DNA from: Flammeovirgaceae bacterium SG7u.111
GTDB taxonomy: Bacteria; Bacteroidota; Bacteroidia; Cytophagales; Flammeovirgaceae
Direction: 5' to 3'
NCBI GenBank assembly: GCA_034044135.1
Contig: CP139021.1
Coordinates: forward strand, 3,301,635 to 3,365,634
Length of the DNA: 64,000 nucleotides
Part shown: in pieces, positions 35,872-44,727 of the stretch
Position numbering within the stretch: the first letter of the stretch is position 1
Layout of the letters: the number at the start of each line of letters is the position of its first letter
Notes under the pieces: generated by a model
The model's database searches: none
Told to the model about the DNA's origin: nothing
What the model saw: only the letters and a program-made list of their open reading frames with translations
Made by a program: the position numbers and the translations under genes

Positions 35872-35904
35872 AAACGAGAACTAAGACATTCTTTTATAAA
35901 AGAA

Positions 35905-37110
35905 ATGGACGTAACCATAGAATTGATCATTATCCTTTTTTCATTTTTGGTGGCTTTTGGGATATTGATCTACAATCCAGCCAAATTTTTGGGTATTCCA
36001 AGTTTGGTGATTTTTATGGGAATAGGGCTTGCTTTGGGAAATGGAGAAGGAGGGTTGCCCGTTTTCGATTTTCCAGAATTTACCAGTTTTATTAGCTCAC
36101 TTGCCCTCAACCTTATTATCTTTTCTGGAGGCTTTCAAAGCCCTATGGAAAAAATCAAAGGAGCATTTAAAGAAGGAATTGTTTTGTCCACTGTAGGGGT
36201 TCTCATCACCGCCATAACCATAGGGTTTATTACCCATTGGGTAACTGGGTTGCCCTTATTGATTTCCATACTTTTTGGGGCAATCGCATCTTCTACAGAT
36301 GCGGCTTCGGTTTTCTCTATCATCGAATCTAAAAATATAAAGTTCCGACACAGAACCGATACCATCCTCGAATTTGAATCTGCTACCAATGACCCTATGG
36401 CACTCATCCTCGTGACGGTTTTTACACTGATCCTTTCCAGCAAAGAAGGTGCAGAAGTATCTTATTTCTATTATGTATTCTTGTTTTTCAAACAACTCAC
36501 CCTCGGTGGGCTAGGCGGTTGGGCAATGGCTACAGGAGTTGGTAAGTTATTGCAAAAAATCACCTTGCAAGAGCGAGGCAGCGTCCCTATATTCATCATT
36601 GCAATCTTGATGATAACCGTGTTTGGAATTGATTTGCTTGGTGGAAACATGCTTATCGCAGCCTATGTATTTGGGGTTGTATTAGGAAATAAAGAATTTC
36701 AAGGAAGGCAATTGAGTGATACATTTTTCCATTCTTTCTCTTGGCTGGGGCAAGTGACCATGTATCTCTTTTTAGGCTTGCAACTTGCCCCCAATAAATT
36801 AATCGATGACTTTTGGATTGCCCTCTTACCCGCCTTGTTGCTGATTGTTATTGCCCGACCAATCGGAGTACTAATCAGCTATCTTCCTTTCAGAAAAGTG
36901 CCCTTAGGCAAAAAGCTATTCATTTCCCTCATTGGGCTAAAAGGCGCTACACCAATTGTATTTGCCTTCATGCCCATACTGGCAGGAATTGAAGGAGCGC
37001 ATATTCTTTTCGATATGGTCTTCTTCGTTGTTGTCTTTTCTATCTTTATCCAAGGCAGTTTGCTTGCGCCTCTTGCCAGAAAGTTCAAGCTAATAGACGA
37101 AGAGGACTAA
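35905..37110 (+). CDS. Cation:proton antiporter (NhaP2/CPA1-like)
   Basis: A 401-residue membrane protein with about 12 hydrophobic segments. FSGGFQSPMEKIK, then GAIASSTDAASVFSIIESKN and LEFESATNDPMALILV are the antiporter core motifs; the ND pair in SATNDPMA marks the electroneutral CPA1-type sites. It resembles the potassium/proton NhaP2 group but ends at residue 401, without the cytosolic TrkA-C domain of longer members. It exchanges Na+ or K+ for protons across the inner membrane. Its stop codon overlaps by 4 bases the stop codon of the convergent SemiSWEET gene, with no room for a terminator. Confidence 0.88.
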   Translation: MDVTIELIIILFSFLVAFGILIYNPAKFLGIPSLVIFMGIGLALGNGEGGLPVFDFPEFTSFISSLALNLIIFSGGFQSPMEKIKGAFKEGIVLSTVGVLITAITIGFITHWVTGLPLLISILFGAIASSTDAASVFSIIESKNIKFRHRTDTILEFESATNDPMALILVTVFTLILSSKEGAEVSYFYYVFLFFKQLTLGGLGGWAMATGVGKLLQKITLQERGSVPIFIIAILMITVFGIDLLGGNMLIAAYVFGVVLGNKEFQGRQLSDTFFHSFSWLGQVTMYLFLGLQLAPNKLIDDFWIALLPALLLIVIARPIGVLISYLPFRKVPLGKKLFISLIGLKGATPIVFAFMPILAGIEGAHILFDMVFFVVVFSIFIQGSLLAPLARKFKLIDEED

Positions 37111-37370
37111 ACCTGTCTTTTGGCTATTTTCGAGCGAACTTTCATTGTCAAAATCACCCCCGAAAGAGCAGTGGTAATCACATTGGCAATTAACAAGGGG
37201 ACGTCTCCAATATAAAGCCCATAGGTACTCCAGCAAATTGTTCCAATAAACATCATTGAAAACGTGGTAAGGCTAAGGCTTTCCGTATTACCCGTCTTAA
37301 TGGTTTTGAGTGCTTGTGGCAAATAAGCCCCGGTTGTCAAAACTGCTGCAATAATTCCAAAATTCTCCAT
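37107..37370 (-). CDS. SemiSWEET sugar transporter (PQ-loop/MtN3 half-transporter)
   Basis: An 87-residue protein with three predicted helices: GIIAAVLTTGAYLPQALKTI carries the PQ motif of helix 1, FSMMFIGTICWSTYGLYIGD contains the Trp/Asn-region of helix 2, and VPLLIANVITTALSGVILTM is helix 3 with the conserved Asn. SemiSWEETs dimerise to form a facilitator for mono- or disaccharides. It is convergent with, and overlaps by 4 bases, the antiporter gene. Confidence 0.88.
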   Translation of the reverse strand: MENFGIIAAVLTTGAYLPQALKTIKTGNTESLSLTTFSMMFIGTICWSTYGLYIGDVPLLIANVITTALSGVILTMKVRSKIAKRQV

Positions 37371-37510
37371 CTTACAATGTTAGGTTAAAAGACATTAGAC
37401 AAACCTTCTCGCTATCAAGAGGGTAAGCCCGAATAAAGACCTGCAAAACTAATCTTTTTTCAATTGATTGTTGTCAGAAAAACTAATCGTGAAGCAGATT
37501 GCCAAAACAG

Positions 37511-38353
37511 TTATTTCACTGCTAGCACTACTTTATACTTCCAAAGGTCTTCTTGAAGAGCCTTGTACTGATAATACCCACATTTGTAATGAGACTTGGC
37601 AAACCGGGTTACCCTTGGGTGAAAAAGGTTATATAATTCGGATGGGATTGCCCCCATAAGCGAACCGGCATACATTCGTCGAGCACTTTTTTTTATATTA
37701 CGAGTATAATCGAACAGATCAACCTTGCTGAAACCAGCTTCATCAAGTTTACTTGCAAAATATGACGCCGAAACAAAATTAGGCACTCCCCAAGTATTCC
37801 CCCATTTGGTTATCCATTCATGCTTATCCTCTTGCCTTTCTTCTGTAAGGAAAAAATCACTCATGATAAGCCTTCCTCCTTTTTTTAACAAACGGTATGC
37901 TTCCTTTATAAAATCATTTTTGTCTGGAGTATGGCAAACAGATTCACAAGCCCAAACAACATCGAAAGACTCGGCAGGAAATGTTGTTTGGGTAAAATCC
38001 ATAAACTGAAAGTTCAAAACTTCATCCAACTCTCTATGTGCGACAGTTCGTTGGGCAAAAGCCAGTTGCTTTTTACTTAGGGAAAGCCCCGTAACTTTAG
38101 CCCCTACTTCTTTGTGGATAAAAAAAGCAGCACCTCCTACTCCGCAACCCGCATCCAATACATTGTCCCCTTTTCGAATCCCAGCCTTTTCCAACAAAAC
38201 AGCATTAGTGTTTGCCAGGGATTCTTCAAAAGTACGCGTGTTCTCATCCCATATCCCATAGTGAAGGGACAGGTTTTTTCTCAACCCCCACCACTTTTCA
38301 TAATGTACGTGAGTTTGATCGTAATAATCTCCTACCTCTTTTGCTGAAAACAT
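37511..38353 (-). CDS. SAM-dependent methyltransferase (tocopherol/cyclopropane-synthase-like class I)
   Basis: A 280-residue class I methyltransferase. Motif I is VLDAGCGVGGAAFF; post-motif residues read VTGLSLSKKQLAFAQ; then FDVVWACESVCHTPDKNDFI and RLIMSDFFL. The N-terminal YYDQTHVHYEKWWGL and LHYGIWDE are the entry motifs of the gamma-tocopherol/sarcosine-type and cyclopropane-type methyltransferases, which act on hydrophobic or small amine substrates. It starts 6 bases after a small STAS-like gene, so the two are co-expressed. Substrate unknown. Confidence 0.85.
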   Translation of the reverse strand: MFSAKEVGDYYDQTHVHYEKWWGLRKNLSLHYGIWDENTRTFEESLANTNAVLLEKAGIRKGDNVLDAGCGVGGAAFFIHKEVGAKVTGLSLSKKQLAFAQRTVAHRELDEVLNFQFMDFTQTTFPAESFDVVWACESVCHTPDKNDFIKEAYRLLKKGGRLIMSDFFLTEERQEDKHEWITKWGNTWGVPNFVSASYFASKLDEAGFSKVDLFDYTRNIKKSARRMYAGSLMGAIPSELYNLFHPRVTRFAKSHYKCGYYQYKALQEDLWKYKVVLAVK

Positions 38354-38359
38354 ACATGT

Positions 38360-38770
38360 TTACTTCACGCCTAACCATTTTTTTGCCTCCTCAATATTGC
38401 AAAAAAACCTTGAGATATATCCCGTATCTGCTGCTTCTATTTCTTCAAACACTTGCTCTACTGCCAACTGTGGAATAAGCAGTTCGGGCAAAATGACAGC
38501 TTGTTTGAGCAAGCCAGCTGCAACTATCCTGGGTAAAACATTGTTGACAGTCCAATTTTGCAATTCAGGTGTGATGGCAAAGCGCATATCGAGTGCATCT
38601 GTCAATAAACCAACAGCCCTACATTTCTCAATCATATCCACAGATTCGCTCAGGATATTTTTGTAATCTTCTCCACTCATTTGCCCAGAGCTCGGGAACC
38701 ATTTAGTATATATCAGATTATTTGTAGGGTCGAAATAACGCTCTACATGTTTATTTTCAATTTTTTTCAT
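38360..38770 (-). CDS. Small STAS/SpoIIAA-like protein
   Basis: A 136-residue cytoplasmic protein. The alternation of strands and helices, the N-terminal YFDPTNNLIYTKWF, a long helix ending in VDMIEKCRAVGLLTDALDMR, and a strand/helix with FAITPELQNWTVNNVLPRIV resemble STAS-like (SpoIIAA-type) proteins found singly in Cytophagales and Flavobacteria. No phospho-Ser motif is evident. Its place 6 bases before a methyltransferase gene suggests co-expression. Function unknown. Confidence 0.65.
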   Translation of the reverse strand: MKKIENKHVERYFDPTNNLIYTKWFPSSGQMSGEDYKNILSESVDMIEKCRAVGLLTDALDMRFAITPELQNWTVNNVLPRIVAAGLLKQAVILPELLIPQLAVEQVFEEIEAADTGYISRFFCNIEEAKKWLGVK

Positions 38771-39143
38771 GTTCCAATCTCAATTTTAAATTCTTCTTCG
38801 CTACTACAACATTAGATATATCCTATACCTCCGCTCTTTTTGCCTATTTCAAATTGGCAAAAGAGCATGTTATAAAAACAAACAAAGCTAATGAGTGCAA
38901 TATAAGTATTGGGGAGCGGATAGAAATTCCTCAAGCAAGCGCTGAAGAAAATCAAAACGAACAAAATGCTTTTTATATCTCTATGGCGAGCCGCTTGATA
39001 TAAACAAGAGTGACATTACCATTGGAAATAGTGATGGAAAAAGGCTCGGAGCCTTCTGTTTTTGCCCGCTGCTATTATATAATTTGTTGAAGGGAGTTGT
39101 ACTTGGTGCACTTGTTTTGCGCTGCTAACGATGTTATTCTAAT
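38771..39143. other. Intergenic region without recognised genes
   Basis: About 370 bases between the STAS-like gene and the terminator of the MFS gene. The only structure noticed is an imperfect hairpin GCTCTTTTTGCC / GGCAAAAGAGC (38833-38866, one bulge) upstream of the minus-strand STAS-like gene. No frame or RNA gene was recognised. Confidence 0.4.
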
Positions 39144-39181
39144 TTCAAGAAGGTGGGGTGGTTCATCCCCACCTTCTTGAA
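39144..39181 (-). terminator. Strong hairpin after the MFS efflux gene
   Basis: A perfect 15-bp stem (39144-39158 with 39167-39181) with an eight-base loop, GC-rich core GGTGGGG/CCCCACC, a few bases beyond the minus-strand stop codon. The T run after it is weak. Confidence 0.75.
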
Positions 39182-39185
39182 TGCT

Positions 39186-40442
39186 TTAAGCATTTCCCAA
39201 AGCTATTTGTTGCCCACAAACGTCTTTCCTACTACTCCGTTTGTGAACTCTTCTGAAGTAGAACACAAATATATTTGAGAGCAATACACTTCCAAAAATG
39301 GTCAGCCCAATAGGCACTAAGTCGTTAGTGTGGAACAATGCCGTGATGGAGCTGGAAAAAAAGCTGATCACAAATCGGGTTACCCCAATAGTAGCATTGG
39401 CTGACCCACTAATTTCTGGCAGCAAGTTTAATATAATTGCCGTTCCATTTCCAAACACCAAACCCAGCGTCCCAATCAGAAGGACCATGGATGGAAATAT
39501 GATCCAAATGGGAGGGTGGGGAACTACCAAAACAGTAATGGCAATGACTGTACCCGCCAATAGTTGCAAGTTAATTCCCGTTCTCAAAATTTGTTCAGGT
39601 TCAAACCATTTAAGCAGTATTGTATTCAAAAAAGAAAGAATTATGCTCAAGGCGATGTTTGCCCCAAACAGAATAGGAAACATCGTTTTTGAAAAACCAT
39701 AGTAGGTCAGGTACATGAATGATGAACCTGTAACAAAGACAAACAAGCTTGCTGATGAGAATCCCAAAGTAAAAAGCATCAGCACCGCTTTTTTAGATTT
39801 GAAAAAAGGAATGTATTTCCCAAAAAACTGTTTTGAGTTCAATTGCTTAGTTATCAGTTCAGGTTTCCTCGACTCTGGCAGCACTAATGTGATCACCATG
39901 AATAAGACTGTTGCAAAAAATGCTAAAAAGAAAAAGATTCCTTTCCAATCAGATTGATGGATGATAAATGTGCCGATTATCGGTGCAATCATAGGGGCAA
40001 CCATCATGATCATACCAATGATTGTGGCCATGCGAGCCATTTGCTTCCCCTCAAACCAATCTCGGACAAATACCATGGAAGTTACCGTGCCAAAACCTCC
40101 GCCAAATGCTTGGATAATTCGTAAGGCCCATAATTGTTCTATCTCAGTGGTAAATGCCATTAGAATAGAGCTAATGCCGTATAATGACACCCCTATGATG
40201 GCGATGGGTTTTCTGCCGAAAGAATCGGACAGAGGGCCGCCAACAAAATTGCCCAAGGCAAAGCCTAAGAGATAAAGGGTGATGGTGAATTCGATTTTAC
40301 CAATGGGTACCCCAAAGAATTCCGCCATTTCTGGCATAGCAGCCAAGTAGGTGTCGGTAGCAAAAGGCGACATAGTGGCGAGAATAGCCACTGCTATGGA
40401 CATAATTGGGACAAAATATTTGTTTGATCTTTTGATGGACAT
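39186..40442 (-). CDS. MFS multidrug efflux transporter (Bcr/CflA type)
   Basis: A 418-residue 12-helix transporter. ATDTYLAAMPEMAEFF in helix 1 and GPLSDSFGRKPIAIIG (motif A) with ALRIIQAFGGGFGTVTSMVF are the marks of the Bcr/CflA drug:proton antiporter subgroup. It is the second gene behind a MarR-family regulator (33 bases apart), the usual arrangement of a substrate-inducible efflux pump. Substrates cannot be inferred. Confidence 0.9.
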   Translation of the reverse strand: MSIKRSNKYFVPIMSIAVAILATMSPFATDTYLAAMPEMAEFFGVPIGKIEFTITLYLLGFALGNFVGGPLSDSFGRKPIAIIGVSLYGISSILMAFTTEIEQLWALRIIQAFGGGFGTVTSMVFVRDWFEGKQMARMATIIGMIMMVAPMIAPIIGTFIIHQSDWKGIFFFLAFFATVLFMVITLVLPESRKPELITKQLNSKQFFGKYIPFFKSKKAVLMLFTLGFSSASLFVFVTGSSFMYLTYYGFSKTMFPILFGANIALSIILSFLNTILLKWFEPEQILRTGINLQLLAGTVIAITVLVVPHPPIWIIFPSMVLLIGTLGLVFGNGTAIILNLLPEISGSANATIGVTRFVISFFSSSITALFHTNDLVPIGLTIFGSVLLSNIFVFYFRRVHKRSSRKDVCGQQIALGNA

Positions 40443-40475
40443 AAAATTCGTATTTTGTTAAAATGTCGAAGGGTA

Positions 40476-40913
40476 TCACTCTTCAATTGGATTTATATTG
40501 TTGAGCATTCGCTCAAGGAACTCGTAGGCTAATAGTTTTTCCCCCGGAGAAAACCCTTCTAGGAGGTTATGATTCCACTGGTTCAGTACTTCCTTTATTG
40601 CTGGGTATGTTTCTTCGCCTTTTTTTGTAGGGAAAATACACGTAGCCCTTTTGTCTTTTTCATCTGCTTTGCGGGTGATGAACCCGTTTTTTTCTAAGCT
40701 TTTTATCACCACCGAAACAGTTCCACGGTCAAGGTTGAAATAATCTTGAATTTTGTTTTGTGAGCTACCATGGTGGTGCATAATAAAATTCAAAATCCTA
40801 AACTGCCCCTGGGAAAGCTCCATTTGCTTTGCTTCTTTTTGGAAAAAAACCGCAGAAGCTCGGTGCAACATGCTGATGAGCCGCCCGATAGATTTTTGTT
40901 TGTTCTGTTTCAT
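40476..40913 (-). CDS. MarR-family transcriptional regulator
   Basis: A 145-residue winged-helix regulator: the recognition helix region DRGTVSVVIKSLEKNGFITR and wing KDKRATCIFPTKKGEE are typical. I start at the ATG at 40911-40913 (MKQNKQKSIGRL); an in-frame ATG at 40946 would add 11 residues and would start inside the region that contains candidate operators. It precedes the efflux gene in the same transcript and probably represses both genes until a ligand binds. Confidence 0.9.
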   Translation of the reverse strand: MKQNKQKSIGRLISMLHRASAVFFQKEAKQMELSQGQFRILNFIMHHHGSSQNKIQDYFNLDRGTVSVVIKSLEKNGFITRKADEKDKRATCIFPTKKGEETYPAIKEVLNQWNHNLLEGFSPGEKLLAYEFLERMLNNINPIEE

Positions 40914-40947
40914 GATGGTGAATGAGTGAGCCTTTTCTATTTTCAAT

Positions 40948-41060
40948 AGTTACTAACTTGTAAAAATACTTGTTTTGATAATTGGTATTCCAACTTGTTT
41001 TATGCGAATAATGTATTTAATAATGATATAACTCGACAAAACTAGTTGTAGTTCCAACTA
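40948..41060. promoter_or_regulatory. Candidate MarR operator region
   Basis: Upstream of the MarR gene lie a perfect palindrome AGTTA-C-TAACT (40948-40958), three copies of ACTTGT-like sequence within the next 60 bases, and a TAGTTG / CAACTA inverted repeat with a six-base spacer (41043-41060). Their related half-sites suggest autoregulation. Pattern-based only. Confidence 0.35.
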
Positions 41061-41064
41061 ATGT

Positions 41065-41096
41065 AAAAAAGTATTATTCCTTGCTCGACAAGGAAT
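41065..41096 (-). terminator. Terminator of the nuoKLMN transcript
   Basis: On the minus strand ATTCCTTG, a five-base loop, CAAGGAAT, then AATAC and a run of T. It lies about 90 bases after the nuoN stop codon. Confidence 0.55.
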
Positions 41097-41183
41097 CTCC
41101 ATCCAATGCATCAGCAAGCTTTGAAAATAGTGGGAAAGAGATTCCAGCTCAGGACCGAATGACTCGATATGGGACTTTTTCTG

Positions 41184-42632
41184 TTACCCAACCAACCCCA
41201 ACAACCAACTAGGCTGGAAGAAGATCGCTAGTAGCGAAAGGGAAAGGATCGCCAAGAAAAGGATTTCAAAAATACTTGGTTGAAACGTGGTTTTACCCTC
41301 TTCTTTTTTGAAGAACATTACAAAAGGAATGCGAATGTAATAGAACAGGGCGACCAAGGTGTTGGCTAAGCCGAAGATGAACAGGGTGAGCAACAGTTGA
41401 TTTCCACTGGCAGAATAGGCTTCCCACAAGCCTGAGAAAATGAATAGCTTCGCGGTGAAACCTGCTGTAGGTGGCAAGCCTGTCAACGAGATCATCACAA
41501 TGATCATAAGGATGCCTAAGAAGGGCAACCTCATTCCCAAGCCGTTCATAGCGTTGAACAAGGCAGAACCTTTTTGTTCTTCCACAAAATGTACCAAGCC
41601 AAAGGCTGCGAAGTTCATGAGGAAATAAGTGCCGATGTAAAACAACACCGCTTCCTTGCCCGAATACTGCCAAGAAAACAGAACCAACATCAAAAAGCCT
41701 GCATGGGCGATGGACGAATACGCCAGCATTCGCTTGGCGTTCTTTTGCCAAATGGCGGAGAAGTTCCCAATCAACATGCTCAAGCCAGCGGCTATTGCCA
41801 AGAAGCTAAGCAAAGCGGTTTGGTCTGAGAAGTTGGCAATGCTTTGGGTCAGGTTGATGAATACGCCAATGCCCGCTGCTTTGGGTGCAACGGAAAAAAA
41901 CGCTGCCAAAGGAGTGGGGGCAGACTCGTACACATCGGGCGTCCAGACGTGGAAAGGTGGTGCAGAAATCTTGAAAAGCAAACCTCCGAAGGTGAGCGCT
42001 AAGGCCACAAAAGAAACCATTGGGTTGGTAGCAGATAAATCCATGTTTAGTGAGAGCGAGCCGTTCATGCCGTAGAGCAGGGAAATCCCGTAAAGCATCA
42101 CAGCAGAAGAAACTGCCCCAAATAGCAAGTATTTCATGCTTCCCTCTGCCGATTTCTTATCGAACTTGAAGAAGGTTAGGGTGTAAGAGCTGATGGAAAC
42201 TAGTTCGATGGCGAGATAGACCATAAGCAGGTTGCTTGCCATTACCATCAGGTTCAAGCCCAGAATAATGGCGAGTAAAATAACGAAAAACTCGCCAGGC
42301 GTGCTTTTGGCTTTTTTGCCCATCAGGGTAAGCAGCAATGTGGCAATTCCGCTAAGGACGAAGATGTTTTTGAAGAAAGTAGCCGTAGCGCTAGGAGCGA
42401 GCATGCCCAAAAACAGATCAGCGGGAATGCCTTCCGCAGGTTGGTTGATGAAAAACAAACTTACGACCAAGCCTGCTATAGCGATGTAGAGCAAGCTGGT
42501 TTTGTTCTCCTTTTTGAGTAAAATCAAATCCAACACCAAAATAGAAGAAAGCAACAGCACTAGCCAAAGCTCGGGCGCAACCCAAGCCATACTTCCAATG
42601 ATTCCCTCTAATTTTTTTGATATATCTAGCAT
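41184..42632 (-). CDS. nuoN: NADH-quinone oxidoreductase subunit N
   Basis: A 482-residue antiporter-like membrane subunit of complex I with about 14 helices. FHVWTPDVYESAPTPLAAFF and SVAPKAAGIGV are the conserved discontinuous-helix and Lys-bearing segments of NuoN; a second half with LAYSSIAHAGF is also typical. It conducts protons in the membrane arm. Last gene of the nuoK-L-M-N group, 125 bases after nuoM. Confidence 0.95.
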   Translation of the reverse strand: MLDISKKLEGIIGSMAWVAPELWLVLLLSSILVLDLILLKKENKTSLLYIAIAGLVVSLFFINQPAEGIPADLFLGMLAPSATATFFKNIFVLSGIATLLLTLMGKKAKSTPGEFFVILLAIILGLNLMVMASNLLMVYLAIELVSISSYTLTFFKFDKKSAEGSMKYLLFGAVSSAVMLYGISLLYGMNGSLSLNMDLSATNPMVSFVALALTFGGLLFKISAPPFHVWTPDVYESAPTPLAAFFSVAPKAAGIGVFINLTQSIANFSDQTALLSFLAIAAGLSMLIGNFSAIWQKNAKRMLAYSSIAHAGFLMLVLFSWQYSGKEAVLFYIGTYFLMNFAAFGLVHFVEEQKGSALFNAMNGLGMRLPFLGILMIIVMISLTGLPPTAGFTAKLFIFSGLWEAYSASGNQLLLTLFIFGLANTLVALFYYIRIPFVMFFKKEEGKTTFQPSIFEILFLAILSLSLLAIFFQPSWLLGLVG

Positions 42633-42723
42633 TCTGTTTCTTAATTCTTAACTAGTTCAAGCGTCCGCTTGGACTGCTTACTTTTGCAGGCACCTCGCTT
42701 GTGGCATAAGATGTTTTTTATTT

Positions 42724-42753
42724 GCTGGCGCGATACCTCTGGTTCGTGCCTTT
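42724..42753. repeat. Intercistronic repeat, copy B (after nuoM)
   Basis: A 30-base sequence beginning GCTGGCGCGA and ending TCGTGCCTTT on the plus strand, 27 of 30 bases identical to 44691-44720. It sits 4 bases beyond the nuoM stop codon. Confidence 0.75.
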
Positions 42754-42757
42754 GTTA

Positions 42758-44503
42758 CTACTTCCCAATCACTTCCAAATTTGCCGCTCCCGTTTGTTGT
42801 ACGAAGTCCACAAAGTAGCTCACCGAGCTGTTCATGGTATCGAGCACTAGGTTGGGGAAAATCCCAAAGAGCAAAGCCAAAATGGCTAAGGGAACTAGCA
42901 TTAATAATTCCCTGCTGCCCACATCGGTCATTTTCTCTGCCGAGAGTCCATCTTTGATGAAGAACTTGCCCAAGTACATGCGTTGCAGTGTCCAGAGGTA
43001 ATAGGCAGCACCTAAGATCAATCCTAAAGTTGCGACTACTGGCATCCACATCGGTACAAGCCCGTTCACTTGATGCGAATTGAATCCACCTAAGAAAACA
43101 AACAACTCTGCTACAAAACCTGAGAAGCCTGGCAAGCCCAACGAAGCAAAAAAGGCAACGACGGTCAACGCACCATATACGGGCATCTTACCCATCAACC
43201 CTTTGTAACTTTCTATTTCTAAATTCTTATTTCTCAAATAAACCACGCCAGCTATTAAGAACAACATGGCGGAAATAATTCCATGGCTGAACATCTGGAA
43301 AATAGCTCCGTTGATGCCCTCGGTGGTGAGAGATGCCATTCCGAGCATCACAAAGCCCATGTGGGAAACGGAAGAGTAGGCAATCAATCTTTTCAAATTA
43401 TGCGTGCCCAAGGCGATGTATGCGGCATAGACTATGGCGATGACGCCAAAAAGCCCAATCCACCAAGCATAGTAAATTGCTCCTTCGGGGAAAATGCTGT
43501 AGGCGATACGAAGCATTCCGTACCCGCCTATTTTCAGGAGGATTCCTGCTAACACCACCGAAATGGCAGTAGGTGCTTCCACGTGGGCATCTGGCAACCA
43601 TGTATGCACGGGCACGGCAGGAAGCTTGATAGCGAAGCCTATGAAAAGCAGCAAGAATGCGATTAAACGGGCATTTCCACCCAATAGCCCTACTAAAGAA
43701 CCTTTGAAGAAAATACTGTCGGGAATGAAATTCCCACCGTCCATCATGGCGGTCATGTTGAATGTTTTTACCAAATACTCAGAAGAGATTTCCCCTCTCG
43801 AAAGCATTTCTTGTACCTGTTTTATTACCTCTCCGCCCACTGGAGTATCGGCGGAAGCCAAGCCCATTTTTACCGCCGTAGCCGCTGGGTCAATCACCGA
43901 GGTATAAAGCCCAATCATCACGATGAGGATGAGGATGGAACCGGCGAGGGTATAAATGAAAAACTTGATGGAAGCATATTCGCGATTTGCCCCGCCCCAA
44001 ATCCCGATGAGGAAATACATGGGGAGCAACATGAATTCGAAAAAGAGGTAAAATAAGAAGAAATCGAGCGCAGCGAAGCATCCCATTATGGCGGTGCTAA
44101 GCAGAAGGAATAGCGCATAAAACCCTTTCCTTTTTTCTTTGATCTCAAAGGAAGAAATAGCGGCAATAAACATGACCAAGGCGGTGAGCAAAATCATGGA
44201 GATACTCATGCCGTCCAAGCCAATAAGGTAGTCGATCTTGATCGTTCCCAAGCTGCCCAAGTCCACATTTATCCAGTCAGCCTGCTTGACCAGCTGATAG
44301 TTTTCCAACTGGTTGATGCCCGTTGGTGCGCTTTCTCCAGTTTGGAGCAAGGTCATGGCGAAAATAGCCAACACTAATTGCAGCCCGGTTGCCACCAGGG
44401 CGATGCCTCGGAATGCCTTCACGGCAGTGCCTGGCAAAGCCAAGACCAACAATGCTGCTGGTAGGGGTAAAAATATGATGAGTGAAAGTATGATTTGCTC
44501 CAT
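42758..44503 (-). CDS. nuoM: NADH-quinone oxidoreductase subunit M
   Basis: A 581-residue antiporter-like subunit. HTWLPDAHVEAPTAISVVLA followed by LLKIGGYG is the diagnostic NuoM segment, and LIAYSSVSHMGFVMLG is the second-half core. An insertion of about 70 residues (around TSVIDPAATAVKMGLASADT to GGNFIPDSIFFKG) between helices makes it longer than the E. coli protein. I start at the ATG at 44501-44503 (MEQIILSLIIF), which gives a normal hydrophobic first helix; the frame extends 18 residues further upstream. Confidence 0.95.
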   Translation of the reverse strand: MEQIILSLIIFLPLPAALLVLALPGTAVKAFRGIALVATGLQLVLAIFAMTLLQTGESAPTGINQLENYQLVKQADWINVDLGSLGTIKIDYLIGLDGMSISMILLTALVMFIAAISSFEIKEKRKGFYALFLLLSTAIMGCFAALDFFLFYLFFEFMLLPMYFLIGIWGGANREYASIKFFIYTLAGSILILIVMIGLYTSVIDPAATAVKMGLASADTPVGGEVIKQVQEMLSRGEISSEYLVKTFNMTAMMDGGNFIPDSIFFKGSLVGLLGGNARLIAFLLLFIGFAIKLPAVPVHTWLPDAHVEAPTAISVVLAGILLKIGGYGMLRIAYSIFPEGAIYYAWWIGLFGVIAIVYAAYIALGTHNLKRLIAYSSVSHMGFVMLGMASLTTEGINGAIFQMFSHGIISAMLFLIAGVVYLRNKNLEIESYKGLMGKMPVYGALTVVAFFASLGLPGFSGFVAELFVFLGGFNSHQVNGLVPMWMPVVATLGLILGAAYYLWTLQRMYLGKFFIKDGLSAEKMTDVGSRELLMLVPLAILALLFGIFPNLVLDTMNSSVSYFVDFVQQTGAANLEVIGK

Positions 44504-44551
44504 TTGTGTTTTATATACTTTTACTAGCGAGTAGCGTTTATCGCTTTTCTC

Positions 44552-44647
44552 CGTCATTCCGCATTTGATGCTGAACCTCCTGCCTATTCCCCAAAAGGTT
44601 ACATTTCTAGGTTTTGGTAGGAGATTCCTGCTTTCGGAGGAATGACG
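44552..44647. repeat. Long imperfect palindromic element in the nuoL-nuoM junction
   Basis: The ends CGTCATTCC (44552-44560) and GGAATGACG (44639-44647) are exact inverted repeats; inside, CTCCTGCC faces GGTAGGAG and CCAAAA faces TTTTGG, so the whole ~96 bases can fold into one interrupted hairpin. It resembles dispersed palindromic units of Bacteroidota intergenic regions. Confidence 0.6.
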
Positions 44648-44690
44648 TTGATTTATTGTTTCATTATAAAGGTTCTAAAAAAAAGCTTAC

Positions 44691-44720
44691 GCTGGCGCGA
44701 CGCCTCTGGCTCGTGCCTTT
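44691..44720. repeat. Intercistronic repeat, copy A (after nuoL)
   Basis: A 30-base sequence nearly identical to 42724-42753, located 7 bases beyond the nuoL stop codon. It contains the small dyad GGCG-CGA-CGCC. Confidence 0.75.
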
Positions 44721-44727
44721 TCATGTA

